Below are positions 1 through 9,871 of a DNA stretch of 64,000 nt, one piece after another. Position numbers and translations under genes: made by a program. The DNA is taken from contig JABCZL010000005.1 in the NCBI GenBank assembly GCA_013289685.1, forward strand, positions 124,001 through 188,000. The letters run 5' to 3'. The notes beneath the pieces are model-generated. The model made no database searches and had not been told where the DNA came from. It saw only the letters and a list, made by a program, of their open reading frames with translations. The stretch is from Acidobacteriota bacterium (GTDB lineage Bacteria; Acidobacteriota; Terriglobia; Terriglobales; Acidobacteriaceae). Numbering within the stretch: the stretch's first letter is position 1; every line of letters starts with the position of its first letter.

Positions 1-2
1 CC

Positions 3-3000
3 GGCATGAAGATAAGCACTTCGGCGCTCACGGACTCCAACGGCAACTCCATCGCTTTCAGCTCTAGCTCGTCAGCCTATACGGATACGCTCGGCGTGCC
101 TGTCCTCACCTCATCCTTAACAACGTCACCTGTGAGTTACACATGGCAAGACGGCTCTTCTACTCCGCCTGCGGTCGATGTGACCAACACCGGCTACACC
201 TTACGTTCGGCTTTCGGGTGCTCGACCTTCACTGATTACGATCTGAGCGGGCAGACTGTCCCGACCAGCATCAGTTTTCCGGACGGCACAACGTTGGGGC
301 TGACATGGGAACCAACTCCGGGATATTCCAGTGACAGTACCGGCCGTGTTGCCACGATCACACTGCGAGAAGGGGGTTTGATAACATACAATTACAACCC
401 TTCCTCCAGTGCAAACGGCGGACTCGATTGCACATACCTTACACCGACAGAGATGACGAGGGTGACCGCCGATGGTACCACGACGTACAATTTGAGCCAC
501 CCGGTCATTGGCGGCTCGATCTACGAGGCAGTAAACAAGGTGGTGGACAACGGCGGCAACAATACGATCTATACGTTCACCGGGTTTAGTGCGACCGGCA
601 ATCAACCACTGCCAGTCGCTCAAGTCGTGACACAGATTCAAAGGGAGCAGGGAACCACTCTGCTGACGACCGACACTTATAGCTACAACACGGCTTTTAA
701 TAGCAACCCAAACTTCTCAATAATTACGAACACAATTAACAGTTATCCTATCAACGAGATTGTTCTTTATCACCAAATCAACGGCATGACGACGTTCTCG
801 GCTACTGACACGACGTTCGACAAGTACGGCAACGTGACGTACTCGGCGCAGTATGATTTCGGTGGCACAAGCCCGGCGCGCTCAACAACAATTACCTATG
901 GCAGCTGCACGGCCAATTGCACTACAAGCAGTCCGACCATTTCCAACACGGCAATGGCGGCGCACAACATCTACAACAAACCAGGCGAAGTCGTGACGCA
1001 ACAGAATGGCACCACCGTGGCACAGGTCAATTACACGTACGATGCCAAGGGTAACCTGGACTCGCGGCAAGTGTGGACAGGTTCCTCCTTCATCGGCCAG
1101 ACTTCCCAAAATACTTACAACACTAATGGCACAATCGCCACTAGCTACGATCTGGCAAATAACGAGACTGAGTACAGCTACAACGGCACTTATAGTGATG
1201 GGTGTGGAAGTTCCCTCAACCCAGTGTTTCCCACCAAGGTTACGAACGTCGGCACTGGCCTGTATACGCAGGCAAGTTACGACTGCACTGGCGGCGTTAA
1301 GCTGACAGACGTGGATGCCAACGGCAACACGACTGCTTACTGCTACAACACTGGTACGAATTGCAGCGGAGGCACCCCTGACCCGTACTGGCGAGTTCTG
1401 CAGATTACAGATCCCTATCTCGCTACCGTACTTAAGACCTATCCAAGTGGTTCGTCTCCAGACACGATGAATAGTTCGTTTATTTTCAACTCCGGCAATT
1501 CTATAAATAGCTCAACGATCACAACAGATGGCTATAGAAGGGCAATCAATTCTCAGACTGCGCAGTCACCAACCGGCTCGAACTATGACACCGTAAGCAA
1601 TATCTACGGGTGGTCCGGTAACTACCGTCAGATAACGTCCTCTCAGCCCTGCTCGGCTGCATCGGGTGGAACATGTACGCAGGTTCACACGTTGGACTAC
1701 GACCCGTTGGGACGGCCGTACACTTCCTCCACTACCAGCAACGAAACATTGACGCATACATATACCCAAAACGATGATCTCGCCGTGCTGACTCCTGCTC
1801 CCGCCGGCGAGAACAGCAAGCAGGTGCAGACCGAGTACGACGGGCTCGGCCGCGTGACGAAAGTCTGTCACATCGGGAGCACGGCCAGCACGGGGAGCGG
1901 CACGGCGTGCAGCCAGAAGACCGGGAGCGCGAACGGCACGACAGATACTTACACGTATGGGCAGGGGACAGGTTACTCGACTGTCAGCGTGCAGCGGGGG
2001 AGCCAAACGCGCACGAAAACATATGACGCGCTTGGCCGGGTCACGAAGAAAGTAACGCCAGAAGGCGGAACGTGGACATACAAGTACGATTCCGCGAATG
2101 GGTGCACAGCCAGCAACGGCAATCTGACAGAAAGCAGCGACCCCAACGGCAACGGAATTTGCTACTACTACGATGCGCTCAATCGCCTAATCTTAATGAG
2201 CGCCAACACGACTAGTTGCCGACACTTCTACTACGACACGAGCTATGGCACGGTGCCCACCGGAGTGACGACGCCCGTCAACACTCTGGGACGCCTGGCG
2301 GAAGACTCAACAGACGATTGCGCTGGCCATTTGATTACCGACGAGTGGCACAGCTACGACAAAGACGGGCGCGAGGTCGACTACTGGCAGAGCACGCCGC
2401 ACTCCACGCAGTACTACCACAGCACGGCAACGTTCTACGACAACGGAGCAATCAACACGCTGCAGCTCGCCAGCCCGTCGCTCTACACCATGAGCTATGG
2501 GTTGGACGGAGAAGGCCGCTACGACACGATGAAAGACGGCAACACAACAGTTGTGGCGGGGCCAACAACGGTGGGGGGTATGTACGATCCCGCCGGCCAC
2601 GTTCTGAATGTGAAATTGACCGGCGCGACGCCAGATCAGGACATCTACACCTACGACTCTAACACCGGACGCATGAAGACGTTTGAGTTTGAAGTCGGCA
2701 ACACTCCCGCGAACCTGACGGGCACAATCACCTGGAACCCGAACGGCACCGTCGCGCACGTCGCAGTCGTGGACGGATTCAACGCAGGCGGGTCGTCGAC
2801 CTGCTACTCCGATTCGAACTCTTCACTTGGGTACGGCTATGACGATTGGGGACGTTTGATGTCGTTTGATTGCGGGAGTGGCAATGTCGGCGAGAACTAC
2901 AGCTACGACATTTACGACAACCTCAACATGGCAATTCCAACCGGGCGCACCGGCTGGACGTTGAGCACCACTTACAGTTCGAGCACGAATCAGATGACCG

Positions 3001-4304
3001 GGAACACGTACGACTCGAACGGCAACACGACGGCAGACGGCGGCTCGAATACCTATGGGTACAACGAGTTTTCGAAAGTCAAGTGGACCGCCGCCAGCGG
3101 CACGCCTACCTGCGGAACAACCGGTAAATGCGTGACCTACGACGCTTTTGGCCGCATGGTGGAAACCAGCACTAACGGTGTTTACGTGGAACTTTGGTAT
3201 CCGCAGATGCTGGGCGCTCGCGTCACTATGAACGGCACTACGCAAAACTTCGCGTACTGGCCCAGCCCCGGACGCGGGACTTATGTTGAAGGCGGGACTA
3301 AGATGTTCTTGCACCCAGACTGGCTCGGAAACGACCGCATCGTGTCAGGAACTTCGGGTCATACAGTGATCGCTGACCGAGACTACACTCCTTATGGACA
3401 GCAGTTTAATAGTTATGGCGGTTCGAACCCATTGTACGGGATCTTTGCCGGAATGCCTGGTGATTACAACGCAGGCACGCTGTTCGACACACCAAACCGC
3501 GAGTTCGCAGTCAATCAAGTTCGCTGGCTGAGCCCGGATCCTGCGGGCTCGGGTTGGAATCAGTATGCGTATCCGACGAACCCGAACAGCTTCAACGACC
3601 CGAGCGGACTGTGCCAGAACCACGATTCCAAGTCAGGCCAGGGGCCCTGCTACAACAACCCTCCCGGAAATCCTTACGCGCCGAATGATAGTCCCTATTA
3701 CATATACGATGCGGGCTTAGACATGAATGGCATGTCGCCGGCGGCTGGAGCAGGAGCAGGGGGAACGGTGGGGGCGGACTCTGGTGGAAGCTTCGACCCG
3801 GTAGCCGCCGCCAACAGTCTGCCGGTCAGTTCTTACAACATCGCGGACTACTCTAGCTTCTTGTTCAACGTCCTTCCGCCCGACGCTCCTGCCTACATTG
3901 TGGCTGTCGACGAGACAATCCTCACGAGCACAAACGGACAGCCATCGGACTACGCCTACAGCGTCCAGACATATCAAATGTTCAACAACTTAGGCAATCC
4001 CACCCCAAATGTTCAGGTGTCAGAGCAATTGACGCAGGTCTCCAGCTACAATGACCCTACTCACCTCTTGCCGTCGCAAACACAAACCACCGACAGTGCG
4101 GGGAAATTTCCTGATAATGTCGGGTGGGCCAATATCGCTATAACAGCTGATACCAACATGGGAGCGCTGAATTTGCAACAGTTCTGGGCATCTTGGGGTG
4201 GCTTTTCGCCATACCCGTTGGACACAGTCGTCATTTCAATCAAAATGATTCAAAATGGAAGCTTCTCGCAAACCCCAATCGTGGCGAATCCTTCGCAGCC
4301 TTGA
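3..4304 (+). CDS. RHS/YD-repeat protein, 5' end cut by window
   Basis: The frame is open to the left window edge, so only the C-terminal ~1430 residues are visible. They are dominated by YD-type repeats (recurrent YDxxG/GR and YGYN-like units) and end with a typical RHS-associated core (residues ~1115-1200, including DRDYTPYG and the NSFNDPSGL end motif). Such proteins form a secreted or surface beta-cage that often encloses a variable C-terminal toxin. After the core there are ~230 residues of non-repeat sequence, which I do not recognise as a known toxin. Codon use and the Ser/Thr/Asn/Gly-rich composition suggest an exported protein. It is followed within 25 nt by a small secreted-protein gene. 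Confident on family; function of the tail unknown. Confidence 0.9.
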   Translation, partial: GMKISTSALTDSNGNSIAFSSSSSAYTDTLGVPVLTSSLTTSPVSYTWQDGSSTPPAVDVTNTGYTLRSAFGCSTFTDYDLSGQTVPTSISFPDGTTLGLTWEPTPGYSSDSTGRVATITLREGGLITYNYNPSSSANGGLDCTYLTPTEMTRVTADGTTTYNLSHPVIGGSIYEAVNKVVDNGGNNTIYTFTGFSATGNQPLPVAQVVTQIQREQGTTLLTTDTYSYNTAFNSNPNFSIITNTINSYPINEIVLYHQINGMTTFSATDTTFDKYGNVTYSAQYDFGGTSPARSTTITYGSCTANCTTSSPTISNTAMAAHNIYNKPGEVVTQQNGTTVAQVNYTYDAKGNLDSRQVWTGSSFIGQTSQNTYNTNGTIATSYDLANNETEYSYNGTYSDGCGSSLNPVFPTKVTNVGTGLYTQASYDCTGGVKLTDVDANGNTTAYCYNTGTNCSGGTPDPYWRVLQITDPYLATVLKTYPSGSSPDTMNSSFIFNSGNSINSSTITTDGYRRAINSQTAQSPTGSNYDTVSNIYGWSGNYRQITSSQPCSAASGGTCTQVHTLDYDPLGRPYTSSTTSNETLTHTYTQNDDLAVLTPAPAGENSKQVQTEYDGLGRVTKVCHIGSTASTGSGTACSQKTGSANGTTDTYTYGQGTGYSTVSVQRGSQTRTKTYDALGRVTKKVTPEGGTWTYKYDSANGCTASNGNLTESSDPNGNGICYYYDALNRLILMSANTTSCRHFYYDTSYGTVPTGVTTPVNTLGRLAEDSTDDCAGHLITDEWHSYDKDGREVDYWQSTPHSTQYYHSTATFYDNGAINTLQLASPSLYTMSYGLDGEGRYDTMKDGNTTVVAGPTTVGGMYDPAGHVLNVKLTGATPDQDIYTYDSNTGRMKTFEFEVGNTPANLTGTITWNPNGTVAHVAVVDGFNAGGSSTCYSDSNSSLGYGYDDWGRLMSFDCGSGNVGENYSYDIYDNLNMAIPTGRTGWTLSTTYSSSTNQMTGNTYDSNGNTTADGGSNTYGYNEFSKVKWTAASGTPTCGTTGKCVTYDAFGRMVETSTNGVYVELWYPQMLGARVTMNGTTQNFAYWPSPGRGTYVEGGTKMFLHPDWLGNDRIVSGTSGHTVIADRDYTPYGQQFNSYGGSNPLYGIFAGMPGDYNAGTLFDTPNREFAVNQVRWLSPDPAGSGWNQYAYPTNPNSFNDPSGLCQNHDSKSGQGPCYNNPPGNPYAPNDSPYYIYDAGLDMNGMSPAAGAGAGGTVGADSGGSFDPVAAANSLPVSSYNIADYSSFLFNVLPPDAPAYIVAVDETILTSTNGQPSDYAYSVQTYQMFNNLGNPTPNVQVSEQLTQVSSYNDPTHLLPSQTQTTDSAGKFPDNVGWANIAITADTNMGALNLQQFWASWGGFSPYPLDTVVISIKMIQNGSFSQTPIVANPSQP

Positions 4305-4329
4305 TGCGTCGCAACAGAGAAAGGAGCCC

Positions 4330-5022
4330 ATGACAAAGAGTCTATCGGCAATAGCTCTGATTCTGACACTAGCCGGCATCTGCCAGGCGCAAGAGCGCGG
4401 TGGCGTTAGTTCGAAGGTGGCCGCTCCGTTGATAATGAGCATCCTCAGCCAGGCTAAACTCTCGGGGTCGCTTGAATACCGGGGACAATGCAGTGACGTT
4501 CATGACTTTCCGGATTTCCCCAAGCTCCGCATCCCTCGAAATAATGGGAGTTCCCCACTTCAGAGCTTACGCAACATTTTCGCAGGCGATCCAGAGATGC
4601 AGGTAACTCAAGACCCGGATGGCACAATTCGAATGGTCGAAGCTGACGTTCCCACTGACCTATTGAACGTAAGGGTTCGCCATATTTCATTTGCACCCAG
4701 ACGCGCAGGTGATCTGATACATTACCCAACCTGGGGTTTGCAGGTTATTCTTGCCGAGCCGGAAGTGGCAGATTTCGTTCGATCCCACAGTATCAGGTGG
4801 CAGTACGAGCCATGGGGCCTAGAGCTGACATTGCCGAGCTCGGAACACATTTCCGCAGACTTGGATAATGTGACCGTCTCCCAAGCTATGGATTTTGTGC
4901 TACAGACTTTCCCCGGACTTTGGATTTACGAAAATTGTCCAAGCGAGAAAGGGCACCGCGGGGTGTTTTTCATGTTTTATTCAAACAGCCCTGTGTGGGA
5001 GCACCTTCGAACAGAGCCGTAA
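4330..5022 (+). CDS. secreted protein with possible STN-like domain
   Basis: I chose the ATG at 4330, not the longer upstream start, because AGGAG lies just upstream and the protein then begins with a clean signal peptide (MTKSLSAIALILTLAGICQA, cleavage after QA). The mature ~210 residues include two short beta/alpha stretches resembling STN-type domains seen at the N-termini of secretins and TonB receptors (the SPLQSLRNIFAG and VTVSQAMDFVLQTFPG segments), but this similarity is weak. The gene starts 25 nt after the RHS stop, so it is probably co-transcribed with it. A role as RHS partner or immunity protein is possible but only inferred from position. Unassigned function. Confidence 0.7.
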   Translation: MTKSLSAIALILTLAGICQAQERGGVSSKVAAPLIMSILSQAKLSGSLEYRGQCSDVHDFPDFPKLRIPRNNGSSPLQSLRNIFAGDPEMQVTQDPDGTIRMVEADVPTDLLNVRVRHISFAPRRAGDLIHYPTWGLQVILAEPEVADFVRSHSIRWQYEPWGLELTLPSSEHISADLDNVTVSQAMDFVLQTFPGLWIYENCPSEKGHRGVFFMFYSNSPVWEHLRTEP

Positions 5023-5091
5023 TGCCGCGATCCGTCTGGGCAGGCTGTGCCGCGCAAGAATTTCGGCGCGGACACATGTGGAGAATGCAGA

Positions 5092-5529
5092 ATGAAGCGT
5101 CTAGTGACCGTTTTGCTGTTAACATTTGCTTCACTAACGGGTAACGCAGCGGAAGGCCCAAGGCCAGTATTTATCCGCGCCGCGTGCGACGGCAAGATTT
5201 CCTCTGCGATTCTTTATTCTCTCAAACAAGAACTTCGCAGTTCACAAAAATACCAATTAATTCCGACTTTGGATGACAGCGGACGTATGGATATAGTGCT
5301 AACGATCGAGATGAGTTGCACAGAACGCAGTGATGTTGCTGCCGTTGCGACCGCATATGGGGAGGCCAAATGCTTTGCCCTGAACAACTGCCATGCGACT
5401 TTTGATGCCTTGTCTTTGAAGTCGGTTTTGTGTGATTCCAACGCGACAGCGGAATGCGGGCGAGCACGTTTCAAGGCGTTCGACGATTACATGAGCAATC
5501 CGCTTCGGCCACCGCTGAAGCTGCAGTAA
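5092..5529 (+). CDS. small secreted hypothetical protein
   Basis: 145 residues from the ATG at 5092, preceded by GGAG; the longer reading from 5047 lacks a good ribosome site and hides the signal peptide. MKRLVTVLLLTFASLTGNAA is a convincing Sec signal. The mature part has four to six cysteines (CDG, MSC, KCF, NNC, LCD, ECG) compatible with disulfides, and a VFIRAAC...YSLKQELRSSQKYQL segment typical of small periplasmic proteins that bind or modulate a partner. No family recognised. It lies 70 nt after the previous secreted gene, in the same direction as the RHS gene. Confidence 0.65.
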   Translation: MKRLVTVLLLTFASLTGNAAEGPRPVFIRAACDGKISSAILYSLKQELRSSQKYQLIPTLDDSGRMDIVLTIEMSCTERSDVAAVATAYGEAKCFALNNCHATFDALSLKSVLCDSNATAECGRARFKAFDDYMSNPLRPPLKLQ

Positions 5530-5561
5530 ACTCAAGTTCGCCGGGAGTAAGTCCCTCGAAA

Positions 5562-6092
5562 CTAACCTCTTTCCGCCGAAACACCCACCAATTCCGCCAG
5601 CGCCTGCCAATGCCTGGGATGCGGTCGGCGTCGGCCTACGCGGATGCTCGCCGCGTAAGGAATGGACACGTCTAGGGTCCAGGCAATTTCAGAATTTGAA
5701 GAACGCGCCAATAGCGGTTTGATTCTCATCGTGTAGGTTTCTTCGGTGAGCCAATCTGGTTGGCTGGATGGCAGCCACTTGCACCGGCCCGCCGCGTGGC
5801 GCCGCTGTGTTGCTGCGACTCGGGCTCTGGACTCGGGAGACTTTGAGGCAACACGTCCCTGTCGCGACACTTCCAGCATCCGTTCTGTTGAGACTGCGAC
5901 CGCGCAGCGACCGCAGCGAGTGCTGCCCTTGGCCACAGTCGCCATTGTGCTTTTCCAGTGCCTCGCATTCGGAACCTCATCGGCCCGTAGCACGTCGCCG
6001 AGGTGCTCGCATTCGGTTGTCTTAGGACTCGCTGGATAACCATGTCCGGCGGGCCGCCGAACTTCGACGTAGATTTGTGATTCTGCACCCAC
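5562..6092 (-). pseudogene. decayed Cas1-like protein tail (zinc ribbon + HTH)
   Basis: The last ~115 residues (from CGRC, base ~5915, to the stop) align nearly colinearly, with a one-residue gap, with the remnant at 25978-26658: shared TERM/TERL, TQRRH/SQRRH, PSSQPxWLT, IKPLLA/IQPLLA, and RPHPRHW/RPHPRCW...LVGV. I know this layout (half zinc ribbon, basic linker, small HTH ending in RPHPRHW) as the C-terminus of Cas1-like proteins not tied to CRISPR arrays; that assignment is from memory. Upstream the frame is not recognisable, and an ATG with good SD at 6130 lies in another frame, so the copy is probably frameshifted. The two copies sit at opposite ends of the defence/satellite block. Confidence 0.5.
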
Positions 6093-6290
6093 ACCATTGC
6101 ACGAAATCGGATAAAAGGTTTTCGTTTCATGGATTGACTCCTTGGTAGCGTGGTAGGGGATCAGCAGACGTCGGTGGTGCCCTCACAAGGCGGAAAGCGT
6201 AGAAATGCTGAATCGAGACATTCGTTACACCCACTGCGCGGGCGTAGGCTCTAGTGCCAATCTTCGCAGCGCGATGTGACCGGCTAACTT

Positions 6291-8903
6291 TCATTTCTTC
6301 CTCCGCGGACGGGGCGATTTCTTGCTCGTCGCGGTGCTCTTCTTCTTAGACGCTTGAGTGCTTCTTCCTGTTGAAGTCTTTCGGCCAGTGGGGGTGCTCT
6401 TCTTCTCGGAGACCTCACGATCTTCCTCCATTTCCGCAGTCCTCGGTCGCCTGTCCGAGGTGGCCGATTCATCAGGCCAGTCGATATTGGCCAATATCTT
6501 GCGCTCCCAAGAAAGAGGGTCCTCGGGGGAATAGTAGGGGTCTAACCAACTGCGGTCAGACTGGCTCGGTACGGCGCCTTTCTGGAATTCTTCAGTCAAA
6601 GTGCGAAAACGGTAGTGGTCTATCATCTGCAGCGCCTCAATCGCAAACTGCGTAGCGATAGAGGGATCACGAATCTCTAATACGTCGTCACCACTCATGT
6701 CGCTATGATCGGAAAAGGTGGCCGAACCCGCATAAAGCACTGCGTCAGGCTGATCAAAGTCGACTACGACGAACTTGCCATTTCCAGTTGTCGCTCCACC
6801 AACGGTGCCGGTCATTTTTCGCCGCTGGCTGTCGGGGCGAATTAGCACGTCGTTCCCATTCCATTTCACGCGCTGGCCGGAATTGGTGTGAACCACTCCA
6901 CCAATTAATACCCGCTGCGCGGTGCTACGGCCCTCAATTTCGGCCAGTATCATCTTGGAGGCATCGCCCAGCGAGTACAGAATCGAGCGCTTTGCGCGCT
7001 GAACGGCGTCTCGAACGATGGGCTGCAATTCCTTTGAGGGACAGATCAAAACGCGCATGGTGGGTAATCCGGGATGTTCAATTGAAGTCCACCTATCCCA
7101 CGGCGCTACATGTCTGCTTCCCTCGCAAGCTTTCTGGAAGTAGCCTTCATAGACCGATCCTAGCTGCCTGTCTCGAATAACCAGCACGTGATTGTGCTGG
7201 GCAAATAGACTATTGATCGAGAAGTTAGTAGAGCCGGTTAGCACGGACGAAGGTTCCCCGTTGACGCTTTGGATCAGCAACTTGCTATGTGAGAAGCGCT
7301 TGAAGTGCGTGCGGAAAACCGCACAACCGGCGTTTTTAAGGCGGGCTTCGAGGTCGAATTGACGGTTGCTGTGTGCTGGTGAGTCGTCCAGCACGATCCG
7401 TAGGCGCTTCCCGATTGCTTCAAAGCTCTTGAGAATATCGGGATGATCAAAATCGAATGCCATTACGTCAAGGCCGCTCTTGGGGTCGTTCAAGCACTCC
7501 GAGATGAAGTCCATCATCAGCCGGTAGGCGCTTCCTCCTAATAGCTGGTAGCGCTGGGCATAGGTACCTGTATCGAAGTCGAAAGCACCACGGCCGGGCT
7601 TGAGCGCGGCTTGGGGGCCAACTTGGAACGGGCCGCGAGTGAAGCCTATCTCGATCGCGCCGAGCTGAGGCGTAACGTCGATCGCGGTCCGCACCGTCGT
7701 CGTGCGAATAGACGCATTGGCATCGCTTTGCAGAGCAGAGACCTCATATTTGCATTGGCCGACGGTGTTGTCAGGCAAACGGTCTATCCAACGGAACCTC
7801 TGGATCGGCGGTAGTGCAGCACCCTTTTCGAACGGCCGATTCACAGGCTCTGCGTTGTTCTGACCCGGTGCCTGGCGCAAGATCTCAAACCTAGCTATGT
7901 CATTCGTCCGGCTTTTTTGAGCATCGAGCGCGATCAAGACCGCGGCATCACCCTTATAAAGACGTACCGCGAACCCGTCCTGCACGGCGACATTCGTGTA
8001 TTCCTGACGTTCCCAATGCTCGGCCAGCAGATGGACAGTGTAGACGTCGCGTGCAGCGGTCGTGATCCTCAGCGTGCCGGAATCGATTGGATGCACCATG
8101 CAGGTCGATACGGGGCCAAAGGTAGCCGTTCTACGCTCGACCTTATCTCCGCCCTGCACCCACTCAAGCTCAAGCAGCAGCGGCGTTGTCCGAGGAACTT
8201 GAATATGCTCTGATCGGTCTTCGGGAGGCTCACTGATGCGCAACGCATTCTCGAACAGGCGCAGCCCGACACTGACTTTAGGAAGATCGTTTATCGGGAG
8301 AGAGGACGCGATGCTGACTGGGCGCGAGCTTGTCAGTTCGGCGGCGAGAATTGGCTGCCCCCCGAGTATTTCGCTCGCTTTTTGCGCGACCCGCCAAGCC
8401 CCGCCGCTTTGTCGAGCTTGGGCAGGAAGACGAGGGAGTGCGCGTGCGGCCCACTTTGCTAAACCAGAGCGGCCACTCTCGATTGCCAATACGACGGAAT
8501 CGAATAGCCGCGAGATCTCGGGGTCGTCGGGATCAGCCAGCACGCGCCAGGTAATCTCCTCTGCTGTGCGCAGAGCAGCCGGAGCGTTTACGTGTATGTG
8601 CGACAACACACCCCACGTTGCATGTAGCCGTTGCGGATCGGAACCAAGCTGCTCACGAAGGGTGTCGGCCACAGCGGGACGCATCACTGCGAATAGCGCA
8701 CTGCGGGATGACATGAGCGCGCTAAGCCACAGGTCGGCCTCGGCAGATGCATCAGTAGAGGGCAGCATCTCCAGGCGCAGGGTACGCAACAGCTCTGGCT
8801 CGATGCGAGAAGCTAGTGACACTAGCGTTGCCAACTGCACGGCATCCTGGTTGATCGCGGCCAGCTGGTCGATCAGACTCCCGGCGTCTAGCGCGAGGCT
8901 CAC
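6291..8903 (-). CDS. PLD-family phosphodiesterase with SAV_2336/VMAP-like N-terminal module
   Basis: Start is the GTG at 8903, giving 870 residues; GTGA overlaps the vWA stop, so the longer frame to 9047 is rejected. Residues ~10-130 form a helical module (ADLWLSALMSSRSALF...) like those linked to MoxR/vWA genes (SAV_2336-type). Residues ~180-420 look beta-rich. Two PLD-like half-sites follow: HSK at 539-541 with TGSTNFS at 556-562, and a degenerate NGK at 708-710 (Asn replaces His) with AGSATF at 725-730. The C-terminus is an ~50-residue Lys/Ser/Thr/Arg-rich tail, possibly nucleic-acid binding. Last gene of the five-gene operon; I infer it is the nuclease or phosphodiesterase effector. Only one His-x-Lys half is intact, so activity would need dimerisation or may be altered. 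Confidence 0.75.
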   Translation of the reverse strand: MSLALDAGSLIDQLAAINQDAVQLATLVSLASRIEPELLRTLRLEMLPSTDASAEADLWLSALMSSRSALFAVMRPAVADTLREQLGSDPQRLHATWGVLSHIHVNAPAALRTAEEITWRVLADPDDPEISRLFDSVVLAIESGRSGLAKWAARALPRLPAQARQSGGAWRVAQKASEILGGQPILAAELTSSRPVSIASSLPINDLPKVSVGLRLFENALRISEPPEDRSEHIQVPRTTPLLLELEWVQGGDKVERRTATFGPVSTCMVHPIDSGTLRITTAARDVYTVHLLAEHWERQEYTNVAVQDGFAVRLYKGDAAVLIALDAQKSRTNDIARFEILRQAPGQNNAEPVNRPFEKGAALPPIQRFRWIDRLPDNTVGQCKYEVSALQSDANASIRTTTVRTAIDVTPQLGAIEIGFTRGPFQVGPQAALKPGRGAFDFDTGTYAQRYQLLGGSAYRLMMDFISECLNDPKSGLDVMAFDFDHPDILKSFEAIGKRLRIVLDDSPAHSNRQFDLEARLKNAGCAVFRTHFKRFSHSKLLIQSVNGEPSSVLTGSTNFSINSLFAQHNHVLVIRDRQLGSVYEGYFQKACEGSRHVAPWDRWTSIEHPGLPTMRVLICPSKELQPIVRDAVQRAKRSILYSLGDASKMILAEIEGRSTAQRVLIGGVVHTNSGQRVKWNGNDVLIRPDSQRRKMTGTVGGATTGNGKFVVVDFDQPDAVLYAGSATFSDHSDMSGDDVLEIRDPSIATQFAIEALQMIDHYRFRTLTEEFQKGAVPSQSDRSWLDPYYSPEDPLSWERKILANIDWPDESATSDRRPRTAEMEEDREVSEKKSTPTGRKTSTGRSTQASKKKSTATSKKSPRPRRKK

Positions 8904-9871
8904 AAACAACTCCGTTCCGCGTGGCGTATGGCCCTCTTGATCGTGCGTACGCTGGTGCGGCGATCCCACTGGATGACGTCCATATAGGACGATATCCCGG
9001 CAGGCCAACGTGCAACCGGATAGGGTACCAGCGCCACTAGGTGACACCCGGCGCTACGGACTATATCGGCAAAACTTCGCCACTCCTGAGTGGTGGGAGC
9101 GGCCATGCCCGCGCCAATACCTAAATCAGTGAGGAGTACGACCGGCCACCCTTCTGGTGGAGGTTGGTACGCCTGCGGCTCAAGGCTGAAATAAGTCGTG
9201 ACGCCGCGGATCGGTGATCCGAGGAAGCGATACACGGAGACACAACCGCTTCCCAGCACGCGTTGCGTAAGCTGCAACAGGTCTGCCTGGTCGCGGCCGA
9301 ATATTGTCATGCTATCGCCGATATCGAGCAGAACGTCGGCTCCACTGGCTGTTTCTAGAACGGTAGCAGGCAAACTGAACATCGGCCGGCGCTCCGCGGC
9401 AGCCGTGACTAGAGTCTCGATGTCGGGCGGGCCAGCGCGCGTACGTATCTTTGCCATTGTCGAGACGATCGCGCGACTCCATTGAGGGTTGAACAGCGGT
9501 TCCCACGGAAGCAGGGGGGTAACGTCTTCTGGCCCGGAATCGGGCAGTGGAGCCGAGCTCTCGGGGGCCAGCATTCTCATCGGAGCTTTGGCGGCCTTTC
9601 CCTTCTCAGGAATCAATTCAAAGCGCTGCTCGCGGATGCCGGCGGGGAGCGTCTGCTGTATCGACGGGCCACGGTGCTGCTCGGGGCGTACCTGCGTCTT
9701 TCGTGTGCGCACGCCTCGTTTGGTCTTGTTCGAATCGACGGGAGACTCTATCGGAACTGCTAAATCGAAACCAAGCGCACCAGCAATTGCATCCTGTGTG
9801 GCTTCATCTTGCGGCTGCAGTTTGCCGAGGGCGCGCACAAGGTCGCCCCCACCTATAGAGTTCAACTTCAT
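8900..9871 (-). CDS. degenerate vWA-domain protein partnered with MoxR ATPase
   Basis: 323 residues. A disordered N-terminal ~120 residues (Pro/Lys-rich) is followed by a vWA-like fold: DIGDS at 183-187 in place of the DxSxS MIDAS motif, and VVLLTDLG at 244-251 as the second strand. The WEPLFNPQWSRAIVSTM segment matches the region preceding the vWA core in SAV_2336-like proteins as I recall them. The first MIDAS serine is Gly, so metal binding may be weakened. It overlaps the MoxR stop by 4 nt (ATGA) and the PLD start by 4 nt (GTGA). MoxR and vWA proteins commonly work as chaperone/substrate-adaptor pairs; here they probably gate the effectors. Confidence 0.75.
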   Translation of the reverse strand: MKLNSIGGGDLVRALGKLQPQDEATQDAIAGALGFDLAVPIESPVDSNKTKRGVRTRKTQVRPEQHRGPSIQQTLPAGIREQRFELIPEKGKAAKAPMRMLAPESSAPLPDSGPEDVTPLLPWEPLFNPQWSRAIVSTMAKIRTRAGPPDIETLVTAAAERRPMFSLPATVLETASGADVLLDIGDSMTIFGRDQADLLQLTQRVLGSGCVSVYRFLGSPIRGVTTYFSLEPQAYQPPPEGWPVVLLTDLGIGAGMAAPTTQEWRSFADIVRSAGCHLVALVPYPVARWPAGISSYMDVIQWDRRTSVRTIKRAIRHAERSCL

